Shown here one piece after another: positions 1 to 8,156 of a stretch of 28,652 nucleotides of DNA. This DNA comes from JAXHUM01 sp034189325 (GTDB lineage Bacteria > Desulfobacterota > DSM-4660 > Desulfatiglandales > Desulfatiglandaceae): the NCBI GenBank assembly GCA_034189325.1, contig JAXHUM010000087.1, forward strand, positions 1-28,652, written 5' to 3'. How positions within the stretch are numbered: the first letter of the stretch is position 1; every line of letters begins with the position of its first letter. Made by a program: the position numbers and the translations under genes. The notes under the pieces were generated by a model. That model was not told the origin of the DNA. It was given only the letters and a program-made list of their open reading frames with translations, and ran no database searches.

Positions 1-20
1 CCCCCTTTCCCGACAAACAA

Positions 21-809
21 TTACTTGGACATCTTCTTGATCAATTCCTTCCTAGCAACCAGGGCGGCGCCAAGGGCTCCCATAATCTGAGGCTCTTCAA
101 GGACGACTATCTCAGATCCAAGTTCATCACCTAGAAATTTCCTGGCGCCTATGTTCTTGGCAACGCCGCCAGTAAACACGATGTCATCGGATACTTTGAG
201 CCGCATAGACATCTGAACGACTCTCTTGACCATCGATTTGATGACGCCGGCAACCAAGTCTTCGACACTCCGTCCCTTGGCCCTCTGCCCCACGACCTCT
301 GTTTCCGCAAACACCGTACAGGTACTACTTATTTCACAAGGGTCATCACTGTCAAGGGCCAGACCTCCCAATTTGGTAATCTCGGTCTGAAGTATACCGC
401 ATAAGACCTCCAGGAACCTCCCTGTCCCGGCGGCACATTTATCATTCATGACAAAATCAATCACGCTCCCGTCGTCACCAAGGCTGATCGCCTTACTGTC
501 CTGCCCGCCAATATCGATAATCGTCCGGGTCTTCGGGTGTGACCAGCCGGCGCCGGCCCCATGACAGGCGATCTCGGTAACCGTCTTATCTGCCATTTTA
601 ACGGCTTTGCGTCCCCATCCGGTACCAATTACGTACTCCAAATCGCTGCCCGAAATCCCAGCATTCGAAAAGGCCTTCTCAGAAACCTCCTTAATTGTCT
701 TCTCAATAATGGCTCCGCTCGGCATAATGCAGTAGCCGGCCATTTTATCATCAATAACGACAGCGGCCTTTGTCGTGGCCGCTCCCACATCAATTCCCGC
801 CGTTATCAT
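21..809 (-). CDS. acyl-CoA dehydratase / benzoyl-CoA reductase activase (BcrA/BadF/BzdP/HgdC family)
   Basis: This ATP-dependent electron activator of the ASKHA fold passes a low-potential electron to a partner dehydratase or reductase. Visible motifs are an N-terminal phosphate-binding loop (GIDVGAATTK, residues 5-14), DIGGQDSK (99-106), and two cysteines in NDKCAAGTGRF (C125) and SSTCTVFAETE (C164). In the family these two ligate the [4Fe-4S] cluster shared across the homodimer. The length of 262 aa is normal for single-domain activases. The ATG at 809 is chosen because GGAAGGA precedes it; an in-frame start at 860 would add 17 residues unlike the family. It is the third gene of a minus-strand cluster, 217 bp after the 467-aa subunit, and ends 20 bp from the window edge. 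The family is certain; the substrate is not. It could be BzdP/BcrD-like or HgdC-like. Confidence 0.93.
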   Translation of the reverse strand: MITAGIDVGAATTKAAVVIDDKMAGYCIMPSGAIIEKTIKEVSEKAFSNAGISGSDLEYVIGTGWGRKAVKMADKTVTEIACHGAGAGWSHPKTRTIIDIGGQDSKAISLGDDGSVIDFVMNDKCAAGTGRFLEVLCGILQTEITKLGGLALDSDDPCEISSTCTVFAETEVVGQRAKGRSVEDLVAGVIKSMVKRVVQMSMRLKVSDDIVFTGGVAKNIGARKFLGDELGSEIVVLEEPQIMGALGAALVARKELIKKMSK

Positions 810-1026
810 TTTTGCTTTCCTTCCATGTAAAAAAAGAATGTTTATAGGCCATTGCCACATGCCAGCATGTTGCCTGTCATGTTTTCAGGGTATCCAGGCC
901 ATGAGCCTTTCAAACCCGCACACTGCATGCCCATCTTTTCAGAAGAGACTTGGGCATTCCTCTGTATCCTATTTCCTTCGTTTGGAATTCCATTAAGTCC
1001 CCCCTTTGCACAAGGCGTTGTTCGCT

Positions 1027-2430
1027 CTAGGCAGCCTCTTTGTTTTCTTTGCGAGCCCTTAAGAGCTCGGCAAATGCCTCAACGCGGGTCCTAAGCGAAT
1101 CAGCCGTGTGGGTCCTGGGATCTACAGGGTCCGTCTCAAGGACCATTGCCGGATAGCCGGCTTCTTCCACGACTTTCTTGACAAAGTACCCTGCTTGCAA
1201 GACTCTGCAGCTGAACATAGCCGCATAAATGACACCATCCAGCTTGGCATGTTCCGCCATGGTCTTAAACCTGTAAGCATGGTCATAGGTGACCCTTACA
1301 TAGCCCTTTTGGATATAACTCCAGGCGATTCGATTGAGATGCCCTTCCGTCTTCTTTTCCCCTCGTTCATAAGGGGCAACCCAGACAGCACCGATGGGGA
1401 TAACCACGTTAAGACCGGCTTCTTCATACATATCGGCGTCATTATGCATACTGAATGATGTCCCGCACATCATTCCTATCTTCGGCGCGCCCTTTGGAAG
1501 TGCGCCATAGCCATCTTTCACCCTCTGCCTGAGCTCCTTTATATAGGCCTGAAGGGAGTCCATAAAGGGCTTATAGTATCTTCCTGAGGTCTCTAATGTG
1601 CCGAATTGAAAAGGCGTATGATTGCTCAGTCGTGCAGGACGAGGATCAGCCTTGATGTAAATATCATGGGCATCGTTTAAGAGTATCCAGGGCAATACAT
1701 AGTCTTTTCTCGCCTTCTTCCACGTCTCATCGGAAAGCGGTTCAATTTCTAAGATTCTACAAGATTCCTCAAGGGCCTCGCCATATTCACCACCGAAATA
1801 CTCCACAGCCCTTTCCGTAACTTCCGGGAAAAAGCCCCAAGGCTCGTCTCTAACTGTATCAAAGGTGACAAAAGGTACCTTTTTTACCATCGATATTAGT
1901 TCGCAGAGTTTTACTGATTGGTCACATTGATATCGACCTGCGACAACCAGGTCTGGAGTAGGCACCAAATCAGTCACCAAAGCTCCATACGTAACCTGAT
2001 TGATTGCACATTGGGCCTGGGTTTGCTCCAGTCCATATTCTTCGGCTGCTTCAATCACTCCTTGTATCTTATCTAACATCCCAAACACATACATGAGCAC
2101 TGTTTCGCAGAATTCTGAGTACAAATCCGGGTAGGCCTGTGTCATGGCCAGGTTCAGTCTGGGTATTCCAGGGTGCACATGATACACGACTTTTTTATAC
2201 TCTTCCCTGCAGAGCATCAAGTCTACGAACCTCTTCATCCAGGTGCCCATGGCCATCCGAGCGGGCTCCATATCAAAGTCATGGACAATATTCCTCTGGG
2301 CCGCTTGAATATCCACATCGGTTATTTTAGCCCGATCAAAAGCCCTTTGAATCCTCGATTTCTGCTGTTCCATTTCCTCATCAGTATAGTGGAGGAGCGC
2401 CAACATCTTTTTACACTCATTCCAATCCAT
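1027..2430 (-). CDS. 2-hydroxyacyl-CoA dehydratase / benzoyl-CoA reductase subunit, larger type (BcrB/BzdO/HgdA-like)
   Basis: This 467-aa protein belongs to the HgdB/BcrB/BcrC family of iron-sulfur subunits, which receive electrons from the activase and act on acyl-CoA thioesters. Family landmarks include C141 (QCAINQVTYG), the block GRYQCDQSVK with C169 followed by C176, the glycine-rich MMCGTSF stretch (320-326), and FSCRVLQAG with C408 near the end. Three cysteines so placed (about 141, 169, 408) fit the usual ligands of the active-site [4Fe-4S] cluster. The ATG at 2430 is chosen because AAGGAGGTAAATAAA precedes it; a GTG at 2448 overlaps that ribosome binding site. The gene lies 145 bp downstream of the 378-aa subunit and upstream of the activase. 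The size resembles BzdO (about 450 aa), but assigning benzoyl-CoA as substrate is inference. Confidence 0.9.
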   Translation of the reverse strand: MDWNECKKMLALLHYTDEEMEQQKSRIQRAFDRAKITDVDIQAAQRNIVHDFDMEPARMAMGTWMKRFVDLMLCREEYKKVVYHVHPGIPRLNLAMTQAYPDLYSEFCETVLMYVFGMLDKIQGVIEAAEEYGLEQTQAQCAINQVTYGALVTDLVPTPDLVVAGRYQCDQSVKLCELISMVKKVPFVTFDTVRDEPWGFFPEVTERAVEYFGGEYGEALEESCRILEIEPLSDETWKKARKDYVLPWILLNDAHDIYIKADPRPARLSNHTPFQFGTLETSGRYYKPFMDSLQAYIKELRQRVKDGYGALPKGAPKIGMMCGTSFSMHNDADMYEEAGLNVVIPIGAVWVAPYERGEKKTEGHLNRIAWSYIQKGYVRVTYDHAYRFKTMAEHAKLDGVIYAAMFSCRVLQAGYFVKKVVEEAGYPAMVLETDPVDPRTHTADSLRTRVEAFAELLRARKENKEAA

Positions 2431-2575
2431 TTTATTTACCTCCTTCACGACAGAAAAAGCAGCGATTTTATAAGAAAACCATCCGCATTCAGTCCGTGTT
2501 CTAGAGTGAGACTGGTGACTTATTCAATAACGCAGCAGAGCTCTTAACGTCACACCATTCGACATCCTGTTCGTC

Positions 2576-3712
2576 TCAATCAATCATTTCAAAGAATGCC
2601 TCAACACGCGTACGAAAAGCCCCCGTCTCCGTAGGATCATAGTCAGTCATGAGCTTCAGCATGGACAAACCCGCTCTCTCTTTGAGTATCTCAGGAAAAT
2701 AAATTGCCTCCATATCAAAGGCGTCTCTATACATGGGCGTATACCAAATAACGGCGTCAGCTTTGTACTCCTTGGCCAGATCAGCGACAAACTCAAGCCT
2801 TTCAACAGCAGGGGTAAACACGCCATGGGCGATCTTCTTCATGAAATACCTCTCCGCCAGGGCCTTCATGGGATCGCCATTCAGATCCACATCGTGCCAA
2901 AAATCTCTCAATCCCTCACAAAACTGCTCAACAACCACGTCACCGCCGAGGTTTTCAATAATCCGATGGATCTTATAATCTCCGGCACCCAGGGTGGAGC
3001 CGGTAAGCAATATCCTCGGACCCTCAGGTTTGACGCCTTCTGCCCCCTTCAGTTCGTCAAGGGCCGACTCTAAAAATTTCACATATTCCGCCTTATCAGC
3101 GACATAAGAAGCATGTATTATCTTGGCATAATCCATGCCGCTTATTGGAAGACTATCATTCTTCCTCAGTTCGGTTATTTCTCTCTGCAATTTTCTCTCT
3201 TTGTTACACAGTTCAATGGCCTCCTTCAGACCGTCATCGGTTATTTTGTTGCCCGTCAATTCTTCCAGCTTGTCTTTATAACGATAGAGGGAATCAAGAA
3301 AGTAGTTGAGGGCGCGCTCTTTCTTATGGTGAGGTACTTCGAACTTAAAGGTGTTCAGGTCTGTAAAACCCTCAATAGCTGCAACGGCATAGGCGTTAGC
3401 GCCATCAATAATCGTCATCATGTACATGTCGAATATTTCATAGAAAGGATCATACTTCATCATGATATAGCCGACTTGGGCCCTGTTGAATGTGCAAAGC
3501 CACCGAGGGAGATAAGGCCCAGCATTCTCAACAGCGGCATTGTCTCCACCCTGTGCCAATCCGAGAGGGACAGCGCCACAGGCCATTACCATTTCTTCCG
3601 GCATGTATTCCGCAGGATAATACCCTACGACCTTTTTGCCGCTGGACTTTGCCTCTTCTATCTTTCTGATTCTACCTCGTAAAAGCTCCTTTAAATTCTG
3701 ATTCAACTCCAT
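2576..3712 (-). CDS. 2-hydroxyacyl-CoA dehydratase / benzoyl-CoA reductase subunit, smaller type (BcrC/BzdN/HgdB-like)
   Basis: This 378-aa family member is recognised by its N-terminal pattern GYYPAEYMPEEMVMACGAVP (residues 30-49, C45), LPRWLCTF (C73), and a C-terminal FRTRVEAFFEMI shared with its neighbour. It should pair with the 467-aa subunit to form the catalytic component. It is odd in its cysteines: the usual mid-protein CD motif is replaced by IIDGANAYA (101-109), and the usual C-terminal CR motif by WYTPMYRDAF. Two of three canonical cluster ligands are therefore missing, suggesting that this subunit carries no standard cluster or a modified one. The start is the ATG at 3712, 9 nt after AGGAGG; a TTG at 3718 sits too close to that site. 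It is the first gene of the minus-strand cluster. No strong promoter was seen in the 150 bp upstream. Confidence 0.88.
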   Translation of the reverse strand: MELNQNLKELLRGRIRKIEEAKSSGKKVVGYYPAEYMPEEMVMACGAVPLGLAQGGDNAAVENAGPYLPRWLCTFNRAQVGYIMMKYDPFYEIFDMYMMTIIDGANAYAVAAIEGFTDLNTFKFEVPHHKKERALNYFLDSLYRYKDKLEELTGNKITDDGLKEAIELCNKERKLQREITELRKNDSLPISGMDYAKIIHASYVADKAEYVKFLESALDELKGAEGVKPEGPRILLTGSTLGAGDYKIHRIIENLGGDVVVEQFCEGLRDFWHDVDLNGDPMKALAERYFMKKIAHGVFTPAVERLEFVADLAKEYKADAVIWYTPMYRDAFDMEAIYFPEILKERAGLSMLKLMTDYDPTETGAFRTRVEAFFEMID

Positions 3713-3868
3713 GTTCAATTTCCTCCTTTCTTGATCCGCTTAACCAATTCTATTGCATCGTAATGAAAGACTTTAAGGCCCCTGCCTAGCTGTAGTCCCA
3801 CCCTGTGGACACTGCCCGAACTTTCCGAGCGAATACATATTCTCACAGACCTGGGAAGAAATCAAGAT

Positions 3869-3899
3869 CTCTTCTCTCAAGACTTGATTAAGAGAAGAG
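3869..3899 (-). terminator. stem-loop, likely terminator of the broken binding-protein gene
   Basis: A perfect 9-bp inverted repeat, CTCTTCTCT (3869-3877) and AGAGAAGAG (3891-3899), surrounds a 13-nt loop. It lies 15 bp past the stop of the decayed minus-strand gene. On the minus strand it is followed by ATCTTGATTTCTT, which is T-rich but not a clean T run. It separates that gene from the intact dehydratase cluster. It could also be a processing site. Confidence 0.5.
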
Positions 3900-3913
3900 G
3901 GTGAAAAGGGGTG

Positions 3914-4805
3914 CTATTTTACGACATCTCTTCCGCCTGGAAGCAGATCCGGTGTGTAAACATCTTTGTCAAGGATAGTAAGTTCGCCAGCCTCCAGATA
4001 GAACATATACATGGAATCGGGTCCGATCAGCCTCTTAGGCCCAAATGACATGGGGCTCAGATAACCATAGGGTTTGTAGTCCTTAAACTCAGTCATCATT
4101 GTGTTCCAACAGTCTTCACCTGTCATCATATCGGCATCGACCCTTTTCATAGTCCTTCTGATGATCTCCGCCATGATATCCATGTAGGTAATCGAAACAC
4201 TACAGGATTGAAGGGCAACGTCCTTATGCTTCAGATAAAGTTCTCTCAGGCTGTCGGCAGATCATCTGGATCGTTCAAATATCCACTCAACATAGCCACT
4301 CCATTGGCCATATCACCCACATATCGTCTCAAATCAAGCAGATCATATATCTGAAAACCGATCTACATGATGTCGTTCTGCATCCCCAGCTTAGCCGTGT
4401 CTTTCAGAATAACCGCACCTGTGTTGGGATACATCACCATAAAGGCGAAATCCGCTTTTTTCTTCTTGAGTCTCAACAGCTGAGGGGTGGTATCCGTCGG
4501 GCTCATGGAAACATATTAGGCGCCGACAAAATCAACCCCTACCTTCTTCACATAGTCACGGGGCTCTTTCCGGTCAAAGGCTCTTCCAAAAGCATTGTCC
4601 CATCCAAGAATCGCCAGCCGCGGATTGCGGCTCTCATATTTCCTTCTGATATACTCCACTTTACTGTCGGCCTTCCAGTTCTCCTTGATCCACTTGGCTG
4701 TGCCGCCGAACTGCCCTTCGTAACAGGAGTTGGTCGTCACAAGCCATGCAGGGGAACAATTAACGGCCTGGAGGAAGCCCCATCAATGCAGGGAATCTTC
4801 TCCCT
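3914..4805 (-). pseudogene. broken ABC transporter substrate-binding protein gene (branched-chain amino acid/LivK type)
   Basis: Pieces in shifting minus-strand frames join into the C-terminal two thirds or so of a periplasmic binding protein. They include EKIPCIDGASSRPLI, YEGQFGGTAKWIKENWK, NPRLAILGWDNAFGRAF, PTDTTPQLLRLKKKKADF, and the C-terminus ending LDKDVYTPDLLPGGRDVVK. Four lesions are visible: a frameshift at the CCCC run near 4751-4754, a TAA at 4516-4518 (GAA to TAA would restore VGAEYVS), a TAG at 4363-4365 (CAG to TAG would restore NDIMQIGFQ), and a frameshift near 4250-4262. The N-terminal part and signal peptide fall in the assembly gap or are lost. Such proteins feed ABC importers for branched-chain amino acids and, in degraders, aromatic acids; that substrate hint rests only on the neighbourhood. 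Decay is clear because stops and frameshifts are mixed. Confidence 0.85.
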
Positions 4806-4905
4806 NNNNNNNNNNNNNNNNNNNNNNNNNNNNNNNNNNNNNNNNNNNNNNNNNNNNNNNNNNNNNNNNNNNNNNNNNNNNNNNNNNNNNNNNNNNNNNN
4901 NNNNN
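4806..4905. other. assembly gap (100 Ns) and unassigned flank
   Basis: Exactly 100 N bases form the conventional scaffold filler, so the real length and content are unknown. The left flank is inside the broken binding-protein gene. The right flank (4906-5043) has a short open minus-strand frame that I do not recognise and that does not look like the N-terminus of that protein. Linkage across the gap is therefore less certain than elsewhere. Confidence 0.97.
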
Positions 4906-5043
4906 GAATATATCTGAGACACATTGGTTTCAATTCCCTGGCTCCGTATCCTCTCGCTCCACTTGGTTGAAATCAAAATCAATGCACCATGTGCCCAGAC
5001 TATTAGACGACGTATTAGTCTTTTACTGAAATTTAGTCAAGGG

Positions 5044-5076
5044 AAAAAGGGAGACTCTTTGAGCCCCACCCTTTTT
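5044..5076. terminator. bidirectional terminator-like stem-loop
   Basis: AAAAAGGG (5044-5051) pairs with CCCTTTTT (5069-5076) around a 17-nt loop that itself contains CTC-TTT-GAG. A T run follows on the plus strand (to 5078), and the A run gives T residues on the minus strand. It sits 40 bp after the stop of the chimeric dehydratase remnant and probably once ended that minus-strand transcript. Confidence 0.5.
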
Positions 5077-5115
5077 TTGTATTGGCTCTTGACAATAAGG
5101 CCTATTTTTAAATGC

Positions 5116-5373
5116 CTACCTCGCCATTGTTTTCCGAGACCTTAGTAGTTCGGCAAAGGCCTCTACCCGGGTCCTGAGAGATTCAGTGGTGTGGGTCCCC
5201 GGGTCACCTCCCTGAGCCAGCCTCAGAGGAATCGCGCCGCATGCCATCACCAACTCTTCCGGCATGTGTTCTGAGGGATAATAGCCAATGATCTTCTTAC
5301 CCCCTGCCGTCTCCTTTTCAAGGTCTCCAATCCTACCCTATAACAACTCCTCTACCGCTTTCCTGTTTTCCAT
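5116..5373 (-). pseudogene. chimeric remnant of two dehydratase subunit genes, with internal stop
   Basis: The 86-codon frame starts with ATG at 5373 behind GAGGAGGATGTTTGT. Residues 1-57 match the N-terminus of the intact 378-aa subunit position for position, including GYYPSEHMPEELVMACGAIP (30-49, C45) and LAQGGD (52-57). From about residue 58 the sequence switches to the C-terminus of the 467-aa type, with THTTESLRTRVEAFAELL against THTADSLRTRVEAFAELL in the intact gene. Codon 12 is TAG (5338-5340), where the intact gene has Arg. The simplest reading is a second subunit pair in the same order, collapsed by one deletion from within the first gene to the end of the second, with the junction near 5200. 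A functional protein is unlikely. The region 5374-5527 upstream shows only short broken frames. Confidence 0.87.
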
Positions 5374-5527
5374 ACAAACATCCTCCTCTGTCTCAGAATT
5401 TGAAGGTATCGAAAACAACGTTACAGGGTACTGACCAAACGCAGCCTCTACGAAATCACCTCGTTTCACCTTATCAAGCGCCATCTTGAACCAATATCCC
5501 GACAGCCATCAACTCAAACCGGCTCCT

Positions 5528-6261
5528 CTATCTGGTCAGATAGGCAAGGAACTCCTTGTTTCCCTTTGCCCCTAAGAGAGGAGAGGTGATGTGCCCCCTG
5601 AAAACCCATCCTGAATTCACAAAGAAGACCTTCAGGGCATCCAGGACATCCCTGTGAAGCGCCGGACTTCGTACGATACCACCCTTTTCGACCTGCCCCT
5701 TTCCCACCTCAAACTGTGGCTTGATAAGGGCAATAACAAAGGCATGGTCCTTGAGGAGATCTGAGATGGGTGGGAGGATGAGCCGGAGTGATATGAAGGA
5801 GACGTCTATCACAGCCCCATCTAAAGGTCCCCGAATGTCTTCCGGCTTTAGGTAGCGGGCATTGGTTCTCTCCTTAATCTCTACCCGCGCGTCCTGCCTG
5901 AGCTTCCAGTGGAGTTGCCCATAACCCACGTCGATGGCGATGACTTTTTGTGCGCCATGCTGGAGAAGGCAATCTGTGAAGCCCCCTGTGGAGGCACCGA
6001 CGTCCAATAAAGAAAGGCCATTGACATCTACAGAAAAGTGCTTGAGCGCCGCTTCAAGCTTATAACCGCCCCGGCTGACAAAGGGGTCTTCCTCTTTCAA
6101 GCTGAGACATGCCGATGGTAATACGAGACGACCCGGCTTATCAACGATACGCGTTTCCACCATCACAAGGCCTGCCATAATCAGGGCCTTGGCCTTTTCA
6201 CGGCTCTCAGCAAGGCCTCTTCTGACGAGGAGTTGATCCAGCCTGATTTTCCCGTTTTCAC
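5528..6261 (-). CDS. tlyA: TlyA family rRNA 2'-O-methyltransferase (S4 plus FtsJ-like), apparent 1-nt frameshift near start
   Basis: TlyA proteins methylate ribose 2'-O positions of rRNA cytidines and also resemble hemolysins by name only. The main frame (5528-6178) shows SRGGYKLEAAL, the SAM-binding LLDVGASTGGFTDCLL, VIAIDVGYGQLHWKL, and VIDVSFISLRLILPP, all hallmarks. The N-terminal S4 domain (RLDQLLVRRGLAESREKAKA) is encoded further upstream in the same frame, but no ATG, GTG or TTG starts it before a stop. A GTG at 6259-6261 overlaps the dxs stop as GTGA and would give a perfect start (MKTGKIRLDQLL) if one A or G were added to GGGAAAA near 6247-6253. So there is either a sequencing or assembly indel, a real frameshift, or use of a non-standard start. 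It is the last gene of the xseA-xseB-ispA-dxs-tlyA operon. Confidence 0.88.
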
Positions 6262-8156
6262 GAACCTCGGAACAGATCTCTGGCCTCCCTCACAATACCG
6301 GCGGAATCAAGGCTGTATATCTGCCTCAAAAGGGTCGGATCACCATGCTCAACAAATTTGTCGGGCAACCCCACCCTCCTCACGCGAACATCTCTCACAT
6401 CCATGTCATTGAGCAATTCCAGAAAGGCGCTTCCCAGTCCCCCCTGCCTCACATTTTCCTCCACCACCAATACGTGGCCGGAAGCCCTGGCAATTTTTAC
6501 CAGACTCCTGTCCATCGGTTTCACAAAACGGCAGTTGACCACACCGGCGGAGATTCCCTCCCCTTCCAGGCTTAAGGCCGCCTCAAGGGAAGGGTGGACC
6601 CTACTTCCTAAGGCTATTATAGTCAGGTCCTGACCCTCTCTTAAGATCTCTGCCTCGCCTATGGGAATCTCTCTCAAAATTGTGTCGATTGGAAGGCCCA
6701 GGCCCTTTCCCCTTGGGTACCTGATCGCCACCGGGCCGGCCTGCTTAAGAGCAGTATAGAGCATATGTCTCAGTTCGTTTTCATCTTTGGGAGCCATCAT
6801 GGTCATATTTGGCAGGCTGCGAAGATAGCTTATATCAAAATGCCCATGGTGTGTCGGACCGTCCTCTCCCACGAGTCCACCACGGTCAATGGCAAAGACC
6901 ACCGGCAAATTAGGCAGACACACATCATGGATGATTTGGTCAAACGCTCTTTGAAGAAAGGTGGAATAGATCGCCACAACAGGACGGAAGCCCTCCGTAG
7001 CGAGGCCTGCGGCGAAGGTCACCGCATGTTGTTCCGCGATCCCCACGTCGAGGAACCTCTCCGGGTAGGCCTTTGCAAAGGCGGACAAGCCTGTCCCCTC
7101 AGGCATGGCGGCGGTTACGGCAAAGAGCTTTTGATTCTCTTTTCCGAGCTCAACCATGGTCTTTCCGAAGATCGACGTGTACGAAGCAACAGGCTTGGAT
7201 GTGTCCTTCGGGGGGGAACCAGTTCCGATCTCAAACGAACCTATTCCATGAAAATGGGCAGGGTCTTTTTCAGCCGGCCCATACCCCTTTCCCTTTTTGG
7301 TCAGGACATGGACGAGGATCGGGCCTTCCAAATGAAGCGTGTTTTTGAATGTCTCAATTAGCCGATCAAGGCGGTGGCCGTTTATCGGTCCTATATACTT
7401 AAACTTGAAGGCCTCAAAAAGCATGCCTGGGGTGAAAAAAGAAATAAAAGAGTCCTCGCTTCTACGAACGAAACTGAGGAGATTCTCCCCAACACCCGGC
7501 AGAGATTTAATAAAGTTCTCAAGGTCTTTTCTCAGATTCACAAAACGCCGGCCCGTCATCTTCCTGCTGAGAAAGGAAGAGATTGCTCCCACATTTGGTG
7601 AGATGGACATTTCATTGTCGTTTAAGACCACAATCAGGTCCTTTTCTGTCTCTCCCGCCTGATTCAGGCCTTCAAAGGCCATTCCCGCTGTCATGGAACC
7701 ATCCCCTATCACGGAAATGACCTTGGCTTTCTCGTCCTTTAGCTCTTTGCCCGTGGAGATTCCGAGCCCCACTGAAATTGATGTGCTGCTATGCCCTGTA
7801 TCAAACGCGTCATAAGGGCTCTCTGTCCTCTTGGGGAAGCCACTGATGCCGCCGTGGGTCCTCAGGCTATGAAAGCGATCTCTTCGTCCGGTCAGCAGCT
7901 TGTGGGCATAGGCCTGATGACCCACATCCCAGATTATCTTGTCCCTCGGGGCATCAAATACATAATGAAGGGCAATACTCAATTCCACTACGCCCAGGCT
8001 GGGCGCCAGGTGCCCGCCGGTTCGGGAGACCGTCTTGATGATTTCATGACGAATGTCCTGCGCCAGGATCTCAAGTTCATGGACCGAAAGCCCCTTAAGA
8101 TCGGCCGGACTGTCGATCTTCTTCAGCATCCCCTCTCCTGTTCGTGATGTGCTCAT
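6258..8156 (-). CDS. dxs: 1-deoxy-D-xylulose-5-phosphate synthase
   Basis: This thiamine-diphosphate enzyme condenses pyruvate and glyceraldehyde 3-phosphate, the first step of the MEP isoprenoid pathway. The 632 residues match the family length of about 620-640. Visible features are GGHLAPSLGVVEL with H50, WDVGHQAYAHK, the ThDP/Mg motif from GDGSMTAG (151-158) to NDN (179-181), the transketolase pyrimidine-domain block EDGPTHHG, and a C-terminal transketolase domain with RFVKPMD. The ATG at 8156 overlaps the ispA stop as ATGA and has AAGGAAC before it. An internal ATG at residue 10 (MLKKIDSPADLKGL) aligns better with many family starts and is also possible. The gene is translationally coupled to ispA before it and probably to tlyA after it. 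Confidence 0.97.
   Translation of the reverse strand: MSTSRTGEGMLKKIDSPADLKGLSVHELEILAQDIRHEIIKTVSRTGGHLAPSLGVVELSIALHYVFDAPRDKIIWDVGHQAYAHKLLTGRRDRFHSLRTHGGISGFPKRTESPYDAFDTGHSSTSISVGLGISTGKELKDEKAKVISVIGDGSMTAGMAFEGLNQAGETEKDLIVVLNDNEMSISPNVGAISSFLSRKMTGRRFVNLRKDLENFIKSLPGVGENLLSFVRRSEDSFISFFTPGMLFEAFKFKYIGPINGHRLDRLIETFKNTLHLEGPILVHVLTKKGKGYGPAEKDPAHFHGIGSFEIGTGSPPKDTSKPVASYTSIFGKTMVELGKENQKLFAVTAAMPEGTGLSAFAKAYPERFLDVGIAEQHAVTFAAGLATEGFRPVVAIYSTFLQRAFDQIIHDVCLPNLPVVFAIDRGGLVGEDGPTHHGHFDISYLRSLPNMTMMAPKDENELRHMLYTALKQAGPVAIRYPRGKGLGLPIDTILREIPIGEAEILREGQDLTIIALGSRVHPSLEAALSLEGEGISAGVVNCRFVKPMDRSLVKIARASGHVLVVEENVRQGGLGSAFLELLNDMDVRDVRVRRVGLPDKFVEHGDPTLLRQIYSLDSAGIVREARDLFRGS

Noticed and set aside
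3113..3682. 189-codon plus-strand open frame
   Set aside because: Antisense to the well-supported 378-aa dehydratase subunit; no recognisable domain.
4730..5029. Open frames crossing the N run on both strands
   Set aside because: They are open only because the Ns carry no stops; the gap length is arbitrary.
5374..5527. Possible C-terminal coding remnant (KMALDKVKRGDFVEAAF)
   Set aside because: Only a short frame reached by a presumed shift, with no recognised family; not enough to call a gene.
6765..7361. 198-codon plus-strand open frame
   Set aside because: It lies wholly inside dxs on the opposite strand; its translation has no family features and it has no ribosome binding site of note.
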